Below are positions 51,438-59,843 of a DNA stretch of 64,000 nt, piece after piece. Under the pieces are notes generated by a model, which saw nothing but the letters and a program-made list of their open reading frames with translations, made no database searches and was not told where the DNA came from. This stretch comes from Pythium myriotylum (lineage: Eukaryota; Oomycota; Peronosporomycetes; Pythiales; Pythiaceae): assembly GCA_023091665.1 (NCBI GenBank), contig JALJCQ010000015.1, positions 124,001 to 188,000 of the forward strand. Direction: 5' to 3'. Numbering within the stretch: position 1 is the first letter of the stretch; each line of letters begins with the position of its first letter. The position numbers were made by a program, and so were the translations under genes.

Positions 51438-52000
51438 AATCTGATTCTAAATCTCCAAGTGTAAATTCTGATTCTGCCCCCATCGAGTTCGAGATGGAGG
51501 ACTCTGGTGACTCGTGCAACATGATTGGTCCGTCTGTGTGTGCTGTGGAGATTCGTCTGGACAAGGTGCAGCTGCATGGGGATGACCTGCTTATTGTGAA
51601 GGCGGACGTCCAAGGCAAGACGCTGAGGATGCTTGTTGACTCTGGTGCGACGCACAACCTGGTGCGCCGCGATCTGCTAGGTGCGCCGCCGGAGGCGCAG
51701 GAGAAGGAGCTCCAGGCGCGAGACTTCGAAGGGAAGGTGACCACGACGACCGCGCGCTGCTACGATACCGTTATGACCATTGAGGGCAAAGCGTGCACTG
51801 TCGCGGTGATCGAGTGGCCGCTCCAGCAAGACTTTGATGGTATCCTTGGTCAGGCGTGGCTACGGCAAGAGAATCCGATAATCGACTGGTCCGGACACAA
51901 GTTGAAGTGGCGCAGTGAACCCACTCGTCGACGAGTCCCCAAGGAATGGAAAGCGCCGCAGGAACCTGATCCCATCATCGAGTATGTTGACATTGACTAG
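51398..52000 (+). CDS. pro: Retrotransposon aspartic protease (Pol N-terminus, entered by -1 shift)
   Basis: In the -1 frame relative to Gag the sequence reads RARSTDVNGVSVEQ, an acidic linker, then VQGKTLRMLVDSGATHNLVRRDLL with the D-S-G catalytic triad of retropepsins at about 51640. The flap and second-loop region follow (GILGQAWLRQENPIIDW). The frame ends at TAG 51998-52000, directly after IEYVDID. Sense codons continue in the same frame beyond it (FKANLNSGMYTEVFHLD), so the TAG either needs readthrough or is a mutation. Confidence 0.85.
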   Translation, partial: RARSTDVNGVSVEQSDSKSPSVNSDSAPIEFEMEDSGDSCNMIGPSVCAVEIRLDKVQLHGDDLLIVKADVQGKTLRMLVDSGATHNLVRRDLLGAPPEAQEKELQARDFEGKVTTTTARCYDTVMTIEGKACTVAVIEWPLQQDFDGILGQAWLRQENPIIDWSGHKLKWRSEPTRRRVPKEWKAPQEPDPIIEYVDID

Positions 52001-53786
52001 TTCAAGGCCAATCTCAACTCGGGTATGTACACTGAGGTTTTTCATCTTGATGTGGTTTCGGATGTTGGGTTGAAGAAACCCGACGCTGAGATAGAGCCAC
52101 TCGTGCGTGAGTACTCGGACTCTCTCCGTGAGGAACTCCCCGACGGGCTGCCCCCGGAACGTGACATCGAGCATGTGGTCATGCCCAAGACCGGCGCGAC
52201 GCCTTCGTCTCGGCCACCGTTCCGCCACGCACATGTCGAGCAAGCGGCGCTGAGAACCTTCGTCGACAAGCTCCTAAAGAAAGGGTGGATTGAGAAGAGT
52301 GCATCGCCATGGGTCTCGAATATCTTTGCGGTGCCGAAGCGCGATCACAGGCGAGTTGCCGTCGAAGATCCAGTGGGTGCGCGGCGATGATCCATCGAAG
52401 CCCGTCCGCTGGGTCATCGACTATCGATATGTCAACTCAATGACAGAAATTCCGCGGATCCCGATTCCGCGGATTGACGAGGTTTTTGATCGACTTGCTG
52501 GTGCTCACGTGTTTACCTTAATTGATTTGGCGTCCGGCTACCACCAAATGCGCATGGCAATGCCGTCGCGACAGTATACAGCATTTCGAGCTGGCTCGGA
52601 GATCTATCAATGGTGCGTCGCCCCTATGGGTTTGGCTGGGATGCCTGGTACTTGGTCGCGACTCATGAGACGGATATTTGAAAGCAAGGAACTATCTGGC
52701 TTCGTCGTCGTCTACCTAGACGACATTTGTGTGTTCTCAAAGACCCGAGCAGAGCATCTCCAGCACCTTCGCCGCGTTTTTGAAGTGCTCCGCGAGGAGC
52801 AGCTATTCGCACGCCCGAGCAAGTGTCACTTCGCGCGATCTGAGATCAAGTTCCTAGGCCATATTGTAAGCGGTGCTGGTATTCGTGTGGATCCTGATAA
52901 AACCGCCGCGGTTGCAAACTGGTCGCGGCCGCAGAACACCAAGGACCTGCAGCGATTTCTGGGACTCGCGGGATACTATCGCCGTTTTGTTCGTGACTAT
53001 GCTGACCTTGTTCTCCCCCTCTCTGATCTTCTCAAGAAATCGACAGTGTGGAGGTGGTCATCGCCTCAGGAACTCGCATTCACGTCGATCAAGCAGGCGC
53101 TGATCACGGCTCCTTTATTGCGCTTGCCGGATTTGTCGCGTCCCTTCCACGTCACGACGGACGCGTCAAAATACTGTGTAGGTGGCGTGCTCAGCCAAGT
53201 AATCGATGGCTTTGATCATCCGGTGAGTTTCTACAGCCGAAAGTTGTCAGACACCGAGTCCAAGTGGCCGGCTCATGAACAAGAACTGTTCGCGATCAAG
53301 CACTGTTTAGGTCGTTGGCGCTGCTACTTGGTCGGTAGTCATTTTGTGGTGTTCACCGACAATTCTGCATGTCGCTGGTTCCTGCATCGCGCAAACCTGT
53401 CCCCAAAAATGACGCGTTGGCTGGACTTCTTTGGCCAGTTCGACTTCGAGCTAGTCCACAAGAAGGGCGAGGCCAATGTGGTCGCGGATGCGCTCTCGCG
53501 ACCTCCGGTGACAGTGACCAGTGTTGGCATGTTCGTGTTTCACACGCGCTTCATGACCCGTGCGGCCAAGCTCTTGGTCGACGGCAACGCTATGTTTGGT
53601 CCGTTACCAGTGCCATCAAGTTCGGTTCCGTTCAGCGCCCATGCCTCGCTTCTAGTTGTTGGGGAGGATGAAGATTTTGCCCGCGCTCTGAAAGCTGCCT
53701 ATGTGAAGGACAAGGACTGCGCCATGATTCTACAGGCGCTTCAGCGCGGGGAGTCGAAGCCAAGTATGAACTGCGTGAGGACTTAA
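52001..53786 (+). pseudogene. pol: Reverse transcriptase / RNase H with frameshift
   Basis: The first part (52001-~52345) is in the protease frame: PPFRHAHVEQAALRTFVDKLLKKGWIEKSASPWVSNIFAVPKRD, the fingers of RT. Near 52343-52350 the frame moves by +1 (two or five bases lost, judged by the expected PKRD-x-x-TGE motif). It continues as VRWVIDYRYVN, LIDLASGYHQMRM, the catalytic VVVYLDDICVFS at about 52712 and FLGLAGYYRRFV. RNase H follows with VTTDASKYCVGGVLSQ and HEQELFAIKHCL...FTDNSACRW. The frame closes at 53786, but the true continuation is the frame starting near 53757. Confidence 0.85.
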
Positions 53787-55201
53787 TAGTGGTCAAGAGC
53801 GACGGGGTCATTCCGATTGTCCGGGTGCCACAAGTCAATGAGATCCTGTTGCGGCTGATGCACGACTTCCACGATGCAGCGATCGTCGCTCATCCAGGTG
53901 TTGAGCGCACCACCGTAGCCATGCGTCAATATTTCTGGTGGCCAGGGATGAAAAGTCACATCACACAGTATGTGACTACTTGTGAAGCCTGCGTTCGCCA
54001 TAAGTCCGGTGCTCGGCGTCGTAATGGGTTGTTGCAGCCATTGGCTGTTCCTGATCAATGCTGGCAACATGTCACAATGGACTTTGTCACAGCCTTGCCC
54101 GTGAGCGACGGATACGATGCCGTGTACGTAGTGGTGTGCCGTCTCTCCAATAGGCCATGCTATATCCCGACGACGAAGGACGTGGACGCTAAGACCACCG
54201 CGCGGCTGTTTTTCGATAACGTCGTTCGCTACTACTCTCTGCCCGAGTCGATCGTGTCCGACCGCGACTCGCGCTTTACGAGTGAATTCTGGGTGGAACT
54301 GATGAAGATTATGCAGGTCAAGCAGCGTATGACAGTCTCCAAGCGCGCTCAAGCCGATGGTCGGAGTGAACGACAAGTACGCACTCTGGAGGACAGCCTC
54401 CGATGTGTAGTGTCGCACTACGGTGATGATTGGGTACGCGTTCTGCCTACGGTCGAGTACGCCCATGCGACGCTCGTGTCCACATCGACCAGAGTATCAC
54501 CATTCGAAGTCGATTGTGGGCCCAAGCCTCGAGCGCCTATCACACTCCCAGTTATTGGGGGACGATCCACACCCGCTCAGAACCTCACGCGCTCAAGACA
54601 AGAAGTCATTGCATTTGCTCAGCGCAACCTCCGGCTCGCTCAGGAGCGCCAAGCAAAGTATTACAACCGTGGTCGCCGTCCAGTGCAGTTCGCAATTGGT
54701 GACCTGGTCTACGTGGATGCGCGAGTGCTCAGCAGCGAGTTAGGTCAGCCCGATTATGAACCTCATCGCGATCCTGCACGAAACAAACTCCTACCAAAGT
54801 GGTATGGACCTTTCGCAGTCGAGCGTCGGATTGACGAGAATGCGTATCAACTCGCGCTGCCCCACCGCTATGTTGCCCGTGGTCGCCACGCGACATTTAA
54901 TGTCGACCAACTAAAGCTGTCGCTGGACGTTCCTGAGATCTTCCGCGCTCGCCAGATCGCCAAGAGCGCCCCTCGCATGTATGACGACGACGGCGAGCGT
55001 GTTTATGTCATCAAGGAGTTACTCGCCCGGCGTCAACGACAAGGCCGCCTCCAGTACCTCTGTTCATGGAACGACCTGCCCGACTCACAGAACTCGTGGG
55101 AGTTCATGGACGATATCAGCCACGTCTCACACTGGTCCACTCTTCTCGAACGGTTCAATGCCCGCGAGAGATCTCAGCGTTCGAGCCGCGGACGCAGATA
55201 A
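53759..55201 (+). CDS. Retrotransposon integrase with chromo-like C-terminus
   Basis: In the protease frame again, reached by one missing G in GGGG near 53748-53751. It reads KYELREDLIVVKSD, an HHCC zinc domain (DFHDAAIVAHPGVERT...CEACVRHKS), then the DDE catalytic core with MDFVTALP, VSDRDSRFTSEFW and GRSERQ. The end carries the GPF-type region (KWYGPFAVERRIDENAYQLALP) and a chromodomain-like motif (VIKELLARRQRQGRLQYLCSWNDLPDSQNSWE). Chromodomains direct chromovirus integration through histone marks. Stop at 55199-55201. Confidence 0.88.
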   Translation, partial: AKYELREDLIVVKSDGVIPIVRVPQVNEILLRLMHDFHDAAIVAHPGVERTTVAMRQYFWWPGMKSHITQYVTTCEACVRHKSGARRRNGLLQPLAVPDQCWQHVTMDFVTALPVSDGYDAVYVVVCRLSNRPCYIPTTKDVDAKTTARLFFDNVVRYYSLPESIVSDRDSRFTSEFWVELMKIMQVKQRMTVSKRAQADGRSERQVRTLEDSLRCVVSHYGDDWVRVLPTVEYAHATLVSTSTRVSPFEVDCGPKPRAPITLPVIGGRSTPAQNLTRSRQEVIAFAQRNLRLAQERQAKYYNRGRRPVQFAIGDLVYVDARVLSSELGQPDYEPHRDPARNKLLPKWYGPFAVERRIDENAYQLALPHRYVARGRHATFNVDQLKLSLDVPEIFRARQIAKSAPRMYDDDGERVYVIKELLARRQRQGRLQYLCSWNDLPDSQNSWEFMDDISHVSHWSTLLERFNARERSQRSSRGRR

Positions 55202-55213
55202 GGTGCGGGAGGA
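55201..55213 (+). other. Polypurine tract
   Basis: The purine-rich AGGTGCGGGAGGA immediately precedes the 3' LTR and begins at the last base of the integrase stop codon, as expected for plus-strand priming. Confidence 0.7.
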
Positions 55214-55423
55214 TGTAATGTCGCAGCTAGTCCATGCGTAAGTTGCATGTTGCATGTCGCTTCTAGTTCTGTGATCACTGAGCGACCACGAGTGGTTCCC
55301 CATGCACTCAGTGGTCCCGGTGACTTAGCAACCTAGGCCTGCGGAGGATCAGTCTATTCCGTTCATTCTGCATTTGGCTAAATACTACTCAGTTCCAGTC
55401 AGTCCACTTGGGCCACCATTGCA
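55214..55423 (+). repeat. 3' LTR
   Basis: 210 bp, by eye identical to the 5' LTR. It is followed by the second TTTGG copy (55424-55428), then by the remainder of the interrupted gene. Confidence 0.95.
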
Positions 55424-56446
55424 TTTGGTGGCGACATGGTCGCGCGGGTCCGCGTCACCAGTGACGAGGCGAGCCACGTCAACTGCGTCAGCGTCGCCTC
55501 CAAAAAATGCCATGAACTTCGCGTGGTCTTCACGAACGCGACCGATGGCGAGAGCGAAAGCGACATGGGCTCGCTCGTGACCGAGATCGACCTCGCACAC
55601 GCGTCGCAGATCACAGAGATCTTGGCCATGGGCGGCGGTGACGTCACTGTCCTCGGTGGAGTTCTCATCAGCGACATCGACCACGGCGTCATGCTCATTG
55701 CCTTACACGAGACCAAGCTCAGTATCGACGAGCGACAGCGTGAGCACTTCCAAGTTAAGGATCTGCTCATCGGCTCCGCGAGTAGCGGCGAGATCTTCAT
55801 CTCCGCTAACGATCTCACTGTACTCAGCACTTTCGCCACCGGTGTGCTAGGAAATGGCCGCGTCCACGTCGTAGCCGAGCGTGCGTGGGCCAAGACGACA
55901 CAGCAGTCGCTCGTCGGCGAATACGGCACGATCCAGATGCAGACCTCGCACGGTCTCGCCACGAGTGAGCTCTCCGTGGCAGTGTTGGGATCTGGTTACG
56001 CGACCATTCAGTCGTCGTCGGCTGTCGAGATCGATGAACACACAACATGCGCCAAGATGGATCTTCGTGTCGAAGGCTCCGGTCGCATCGACGTCGCTGG
56101 CGTGCCGTCCGCGCGAACGCGCGTCAAGATCCGCGAGAATGGACGCGTTGTCGTGCAGCCGCGACTCAAGCTCGAGCTCGACTGCAGCGATGACGGCGTG
56201 GTCGAGTGCATCGGCTCGCTGCCACCGAGTGTCCAGACATCGAGCGAGTTCCGAGCGGATGCGATCGTGCTCACGAGCCATCACGATCGCATGGTCCAGC
56301 AACGCGTCGTGCGTGCGACGGCGCCGGTCGCACAGATCCCAGCGACGCCGACTGTCGAGAGAGCCTTCGACACAGCGCAGTGGCTCCACGTGGTCAAGGC
56401 TGGCTTCCGAGACACGTTCCTCCGCCCGTTCTTCCAGTCGCTCTAG

Positions 56447-56718
56447 CCAACGATCTTGCAGCAATCAAATATGTATGTTTTCAGATTTTCTGCTGATCCC
56501 TTCCGCGCAAACAGAACCATCACTCGAAGTCGGAATGTTGGCGCAACATGGCTACACGATCCGCATTCCTCGCAAGAGAGTGACGGTGATTAGAGTGCAA
56601 CCGGGTAATCTTTCGCGAGGGTCTCTTGGAACATGCGCCCCATTTCCCTGTGGCGGTGCCTGCCATTCTCCAACTCGCGCCGTTTACGCCACTCGCCTCT
56701 TCTTCGTTCTTTGTATCG
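56447..56718. other. Intergenic promoter region, duplicated at ~58730
   Basis: Contains CGGAATGTTGG...ATGGCTACACGA...CCGCATTC, which recurs at about 58730-58765 ahead of the truncated relative. CATTCTCCAAC at 56663-56673 is an initiator-like element. Confidence 0.5.
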
Positions 56719-58131
56719 ATGCTGCGCCGCCTGCTGCCCCGAACGCTCCACGTCTCGACGCAGTCGCGCGCTTTCTCACGACTCCCGTTCCGCGTGCATC
56801 GCGGCGCGATCGCTGCTCCGAGTGATCCCATCCACGAGAATCAGCGAGTTGAGTGCACGTGGACAATTCGGAGTGGTAATGACGGTTATCCGCACCACCG
56901 CAAGGAGTGGCACGTGCGCTCGCCACGCGTCGAGAAGCTCAAGATCCTCACGCCTGGGCTCACGCTCATTAACGTGCGACCCGACCTCCTCGAAAACGTG
57001 GGCGAAGACGTCGTGGCGCGAGTCAAAGTGTCGAGCAGCACAGCGGAGACTCTACAGAGCGTTCAAGTGTCGACGCTCTGGCCTGATCGTACGCTTCTTC
57101 AGTTCCGCCCACCGCGCGCCGACCAACAGCTCGTTGGTCACCTCGTCACGGAGATTGACCTCCCGCACGCGAACGCACTGCGTAGTCTTGCAGCGATCGG
57201 CCTTGGTGACGTCGTCGTCGGTGAGAACGTCTTGTTCACAGGCGGAGAAGACGAGCGTCGGTGGGTCGACGAGCTGCGTCGCCTGCGAGGGCGTCGACGC
57301 AGCTGTCGACGCAGCCCAGACTACCAGACTCTCAAGCTCATGGCCGGGAACGAGACGAGCATCATCGTTCATAATTCTGACTCTGAGGTGCGCCTCGACT
57401 CACTCAAGATCGGGTGTATGGGCACGCGAAGTCAAGTCGCCATGGACGTGTCAGCGCTGGATCTTCGCGGATCGTTAGATTTGCTGACGATTGGAGGTGA
57501 GCGAGGCGGGATCTCGCTTCAGACAGACTCGTTGATTGCATCGCGCTTGCGACTCGCCGCCGTTGGGAGTGGTAGCATTGACCTGCTCACCCGTCAAAAG
57601 CTCGACGTGCCGGATGTGAGAACGTTTGCCGTCGGCGAGGGATCCGTGACGCTCGATTCGCCGGACGTTCGCTCGGCAGCTAACCAAAAGGTCACGACAC
57701 TCGGCTCACCGTACATCGACACAGCCGCATTGTCGACGCACCGAGCAAATGTGCGGTCGCTTGGCTCCGCGGACGTGCGTCTCCATGTGCGCGATCGCCT
57801 CCGTGTACGCAGCGTCGGTTCCGGTGTCGTCGAGTGTGTCGACCGCATCCCCGGCCAGGTCGACGTGCGAGGACTGCCATGGCCTACGCTCGTTGAGTCC
57901 CCACGCGAGAGAACGAGCGAGTCCGAACCAGTTCAAAGGAGCGGCGATGTGCAGACTCCTAGTATTGAAAATGCCTTTGACGAGGAGACGACGCTCCACA
58001 CGCCGCGTATGAGTTTCCTCTCTCGTATTTTCGGCCGCGACGAAGGTGCCTACTGGGACGAAATCAGTGATGAGAAGACAGAGCCATCACGTTCGCCGAG
58101 AAATCGTACTCGTCATCGAACTCGTTGGTAA
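56719..58131 (+). CDS. GIN/DUF2807-like beta-repeat protein, subfamily D, with mitochondrial-type leader
   Basis: 470 residues from ATG 56719. Residues 1-33 (MLRRLLPRTLHVSTQSRAF...) are rich in Arg, Ser and Leu without acids, like a mitochondrial presequence. Family core: DPIHENQRVECTWTIRS (~37), LKILTPGLTLINVRPDL, ARVKVSSSTAETLQSVQV, GHLVTEIDLPHANALRSLAAIGLGDVVVGENVL (~135-170), an arginine-rich insertion (LRRLRGRRRSCRRS), VRLDSLKIGCMGTRSQVAMDVSALDL, GGERGGISLQTDSL, GSGSIDLLTRQKLDV, GEGSVTLDSPDV, GSADVRLHVRDRLRVRSVGSGVVECVDRIPGQV, then PSIENAFDEETTLHTPRMSFLSRIF. The repeat rhythm is clearest in this member (~20-22 residues per turn). Targeting is predicted only. Confidence 0.73.
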   Translation: MLRRLLPRTLHVSTQSRAFSRLPFRVHRGAIAAPSDPIHENQRVECTWTIRSGNDGYPHHRKEWHVRSPRVEKLKILTPGLTLINVRPDLLENVGEDVVARVKVSSSTAETLQSVQVSTLWPDRTLLQFRPPRADQQLVGHLVTEIDLPHANALRSLAAIGLGDVVVGENVLFTGGEDERRWVDELRRLRGRRRSCRRSPDYQTLKLMAGNETSIIVHNSDSEVRLDSLKIGCMGTRSQVAMDVSALDLRGSLDLLTIGGERGGISLQTDSLIASRLRLAAVGSGSIDLLTRQKLDVPDVRTFAVGEGSVTLDSPDVRSAANQKVTTLGSPYIDTAALSTHRANVRSLGSADVRLHVRDRLRVRSVGSGVVECVDRIPGQVDVRGLPWPTLVESPRERTSESEPVQRSGDVQTPSIENAFDEETTLHTPRMSFLSRIFGRDEGAYWDEISDEKTEPSRSPRNRTRHRTRW

Positions 58132-59201
58132 ACGCGATGTTCTTACAGTTAATTCGATACTCGTCACCTTTTCATATATGATTCATACTGCTCAGGGTTT
58201 GAATGCGGTTCGATTGATCCTTATATCATATCACTCGCAATGATCCCAACAAATGCACAACGAGTTCAGCGAAGGTTTTGGAGGGAGTTCTTGGAAGACC
58301 TAGATTGAGATCATCGACCGATATACGGTGGCTTCAACTGGAGAGGGAAACGGTAGCAGATTTTACCACCGCTTATGGCTCATCTACCAGTGGTAGATGA
58401 CCCATATTGTCCTGAACTGAAGCACTGACGTGATTGTTAATTATCCATACCAAACGTGGGTTACCCACAGCGGACACACAACGGACACGGTTGGCTGGTT
58501 GCAGGCCCTGGTCTACGAACGAACATCGATTTTTTTTTTTTATGCCGACAACAACCACCCAAATCCAGCATGCACCCACTGGGTGCACGCGACATCAACC
58601 ACCCAAATCCAGCAAGAGTAGCCTCCAACCCTCCGTGGACACGAGAGTTCAGAAAATTCAATCGTTTCATCAAAAGCACCCACTTCCTCGTGGATCCTTC
58701 CCGCCCAAATCCGAAAATCAGCATACCGGAATGTTGGTGCAGAAATGGCTACACGACCCGCATTCTCCTCAACCCACCGACTGAGAGTCGCGCTCAACCG
58801 CGTGGTCGACCTCCATGAGGCTCTCGTGCACCACACGAACCCAAACATATCCGGATATACACAGACACGAAGGCACACCTCCGCCTCTCTCCACCTTCGA
58901 GCTCCTCACTCTCCAACTCGCTTCGTCCGCGTCACTCACCACACTCTTGCAGATACGGCCTCGTCTCCTCTCCTACAAAACCCAAGTTGACAATACCAGC
59001 TACCCATCGTCTCAGGGCAGGGCAGTTGCTCTCGCTCTGTGCTACTCCGCGGTGGGGGCAGCCTACTCCAAGCTGCCGGCAGGAGCTGCAAACGTACACC
59101 ATAGCCGTGGCGCTGCAGAGCTCAGTGATCTTCTCATCCCGTCAGATTCAACGACTCCTTCTCCTCCCTCCCTCTCTCTTCTCATACGCATCACGTCCTC
59201 C
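58132..59201. other. Intergenic stretch with palindromes and a duplicated promoter
   Basis: CATCTACCA-G-TGGTAGATG (58381-58399) and TGCACCCA-C-TGGGTGCA (58571-58587) are perfect palindromes with one central base. The latter is framed by two direct copies of CAACCACCCAAATCCAGCA (58552-58570 and 58596-58614). An eleven-T run lies at 58531-58541. From ~58730 the promoter of the subfamily-D gene is repeated. A plus-strand frame from 58815 joins the truncated relative but has no independent support. Confidence 0.55.
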
Positions 59202-59615
59202 ATGCTGTGCCGCCTGCTTCCTCGCACGATCCGCGCCTCGACCCAGTCGCGAACGTTCTCGCGGATCTCATTCCAAATCTATGGCGGCGCGACCAGCGCT
59301 CCCGGCACTACCATACACGAAAACCACCTTCTCGAGTGCTCGTGGACCATCCGCAGCGACCGTGACGTCTACCCACACCATCGAAACGAGTGGCAGATGC
59401 ACTTGTCACCAACACCACGAGTCGAAGACAAGCTCAAGATCCTCAGCTTCCTCAATCCTGGAGTCACGCCCATCCATATGCGTCCGGACTCGCTCCGAGT
59501 CGTGGAAAATGACGTCATCGCTCCGGTCAAAGTCTCCGATAGCACAGCGGAAACCTCGCGGCAGTCCTCCACGTGGGAAAGAGAGAGAGTCCAATCCATC
59601 CGAAAAGAACTGTAG
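59202..59615 (+). pseudogene. Truncated GIN-like copy, subfamily D N-terminus
   Basis: ATG 59202 opens MLCRLLPRTIRASTQSRTFSR, nearly matching the mitochondrial-type leader of the gene at 56719. It then continues with TIHENHLLECSWTIRSDRDVYPHHRNEW, LNPGVTPIHMRPDSL and APVKVSDSTAETSRQ. The family sequence ends there, and 137 residues from the start a stop follows. The whole beta-repeat region is missing. The 7-bp satellite at 59651 begins 36 bp later. It is either a truncated tandem duplicate or a leader donor without a domain. Confidence 0.75.
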
Positions 59616-59650
59616 TGCCGACGCTCGCATTACTGCTGAAGAGCTACCAC

Positions 59651-59720
59651 ATTCGCCATTCGCCATTCGCCATTCGCCATTCGCCATTCGCCATTCGCCA
59701 TTCGCCATTCGCCATTCGCG
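59651..59720. repeat. 7-bp tandem repeat, ten copies
   Basis: Ten uninterrupted units of ATTCGCC (the last ending ATTCGCG) occupy exactly 70 bp. The unit is not a known telomere repeat. It follows the break of the truncated GIN-like copy. Confidence 0.95.
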
Positions 59721-59843
59721 TCTGCGTTACCGTCGAGATCGGTGATGGACTACTCTACAGTAGACTAGATACATTTTACGAGAGATCGACATACACATAC
59801 ATATACCGGTTCATACACGCATGCATCCCTATATTCACGGTGC

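Larger units (their letters stand above)
50166..55423 (+). mobile_element. Full-length Ty3/gypsy LTR retrotransposon with chromodomain-type integrase tail
   Basis: 5,258 bp bounded by two 210-bp LTRs (TG...CA) and a 5-bp target duplication TTTGG (50161-50165 and 55424-55428). Internal order is gag, aspartic protease, reverse transcriptase, RNase H, integrase, chromo-like domain, the Ty3/gypsy order. Inserted in the sense orientation within a GIN-like gene. Coding defects are an in-frame TAG at 51998-52000, a frameshift near 52343-52350 and another near 53757. With identical LTRs this suggests recent mobilisation of a defective copy by an active relative, or sequence errors. Confidence 0.95.
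49915..56446 (+). pseudogene. GIN/DUF2807-like beta-repeat gene, subfamily A, split by a Ty3/gypsy element
   Basis: The 5' part (49915-50165) encodes MASVMAPFAYWLDPSSLFH to RARFG. The 3' part resumes in the same frame at 55429, after the retrotransposon and the second TTTGG, with GDMVARVRVTSDEASHVNC and runs to the end LRPFFQSL at 56446. The two parts sum to 1,269 bases, or 422 residues plus stop, exactly the length of the intact relatives at 25555 and 30698. All other motifs are present (ESDMGSLVTEIDLAHASQITEILAMGGGDVTV, GSGRIDVAGVP, VECIGSLPPSV, WLHVVKAGFRDTFLRPFF). No further lesion is visible, so the insertion is probably the only inactivating event and recent. Confidence 0.88.

Noticed and set aside
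12076..58131. GIN-like proteins as pectate lyases or other beta-helix enzymes
   Set aside because: No signal peptide, no conserved acidic or arginine catalytic set, and the repeat rhythm is glycine-turn rather than the asparagine-ladder type.
59651..59720. Telomeric or CRISPR-type repeat
   Set aside because: Unit ATTCGCC is not a telomere motif and there are no spacers; it is a simple tandem repeat.
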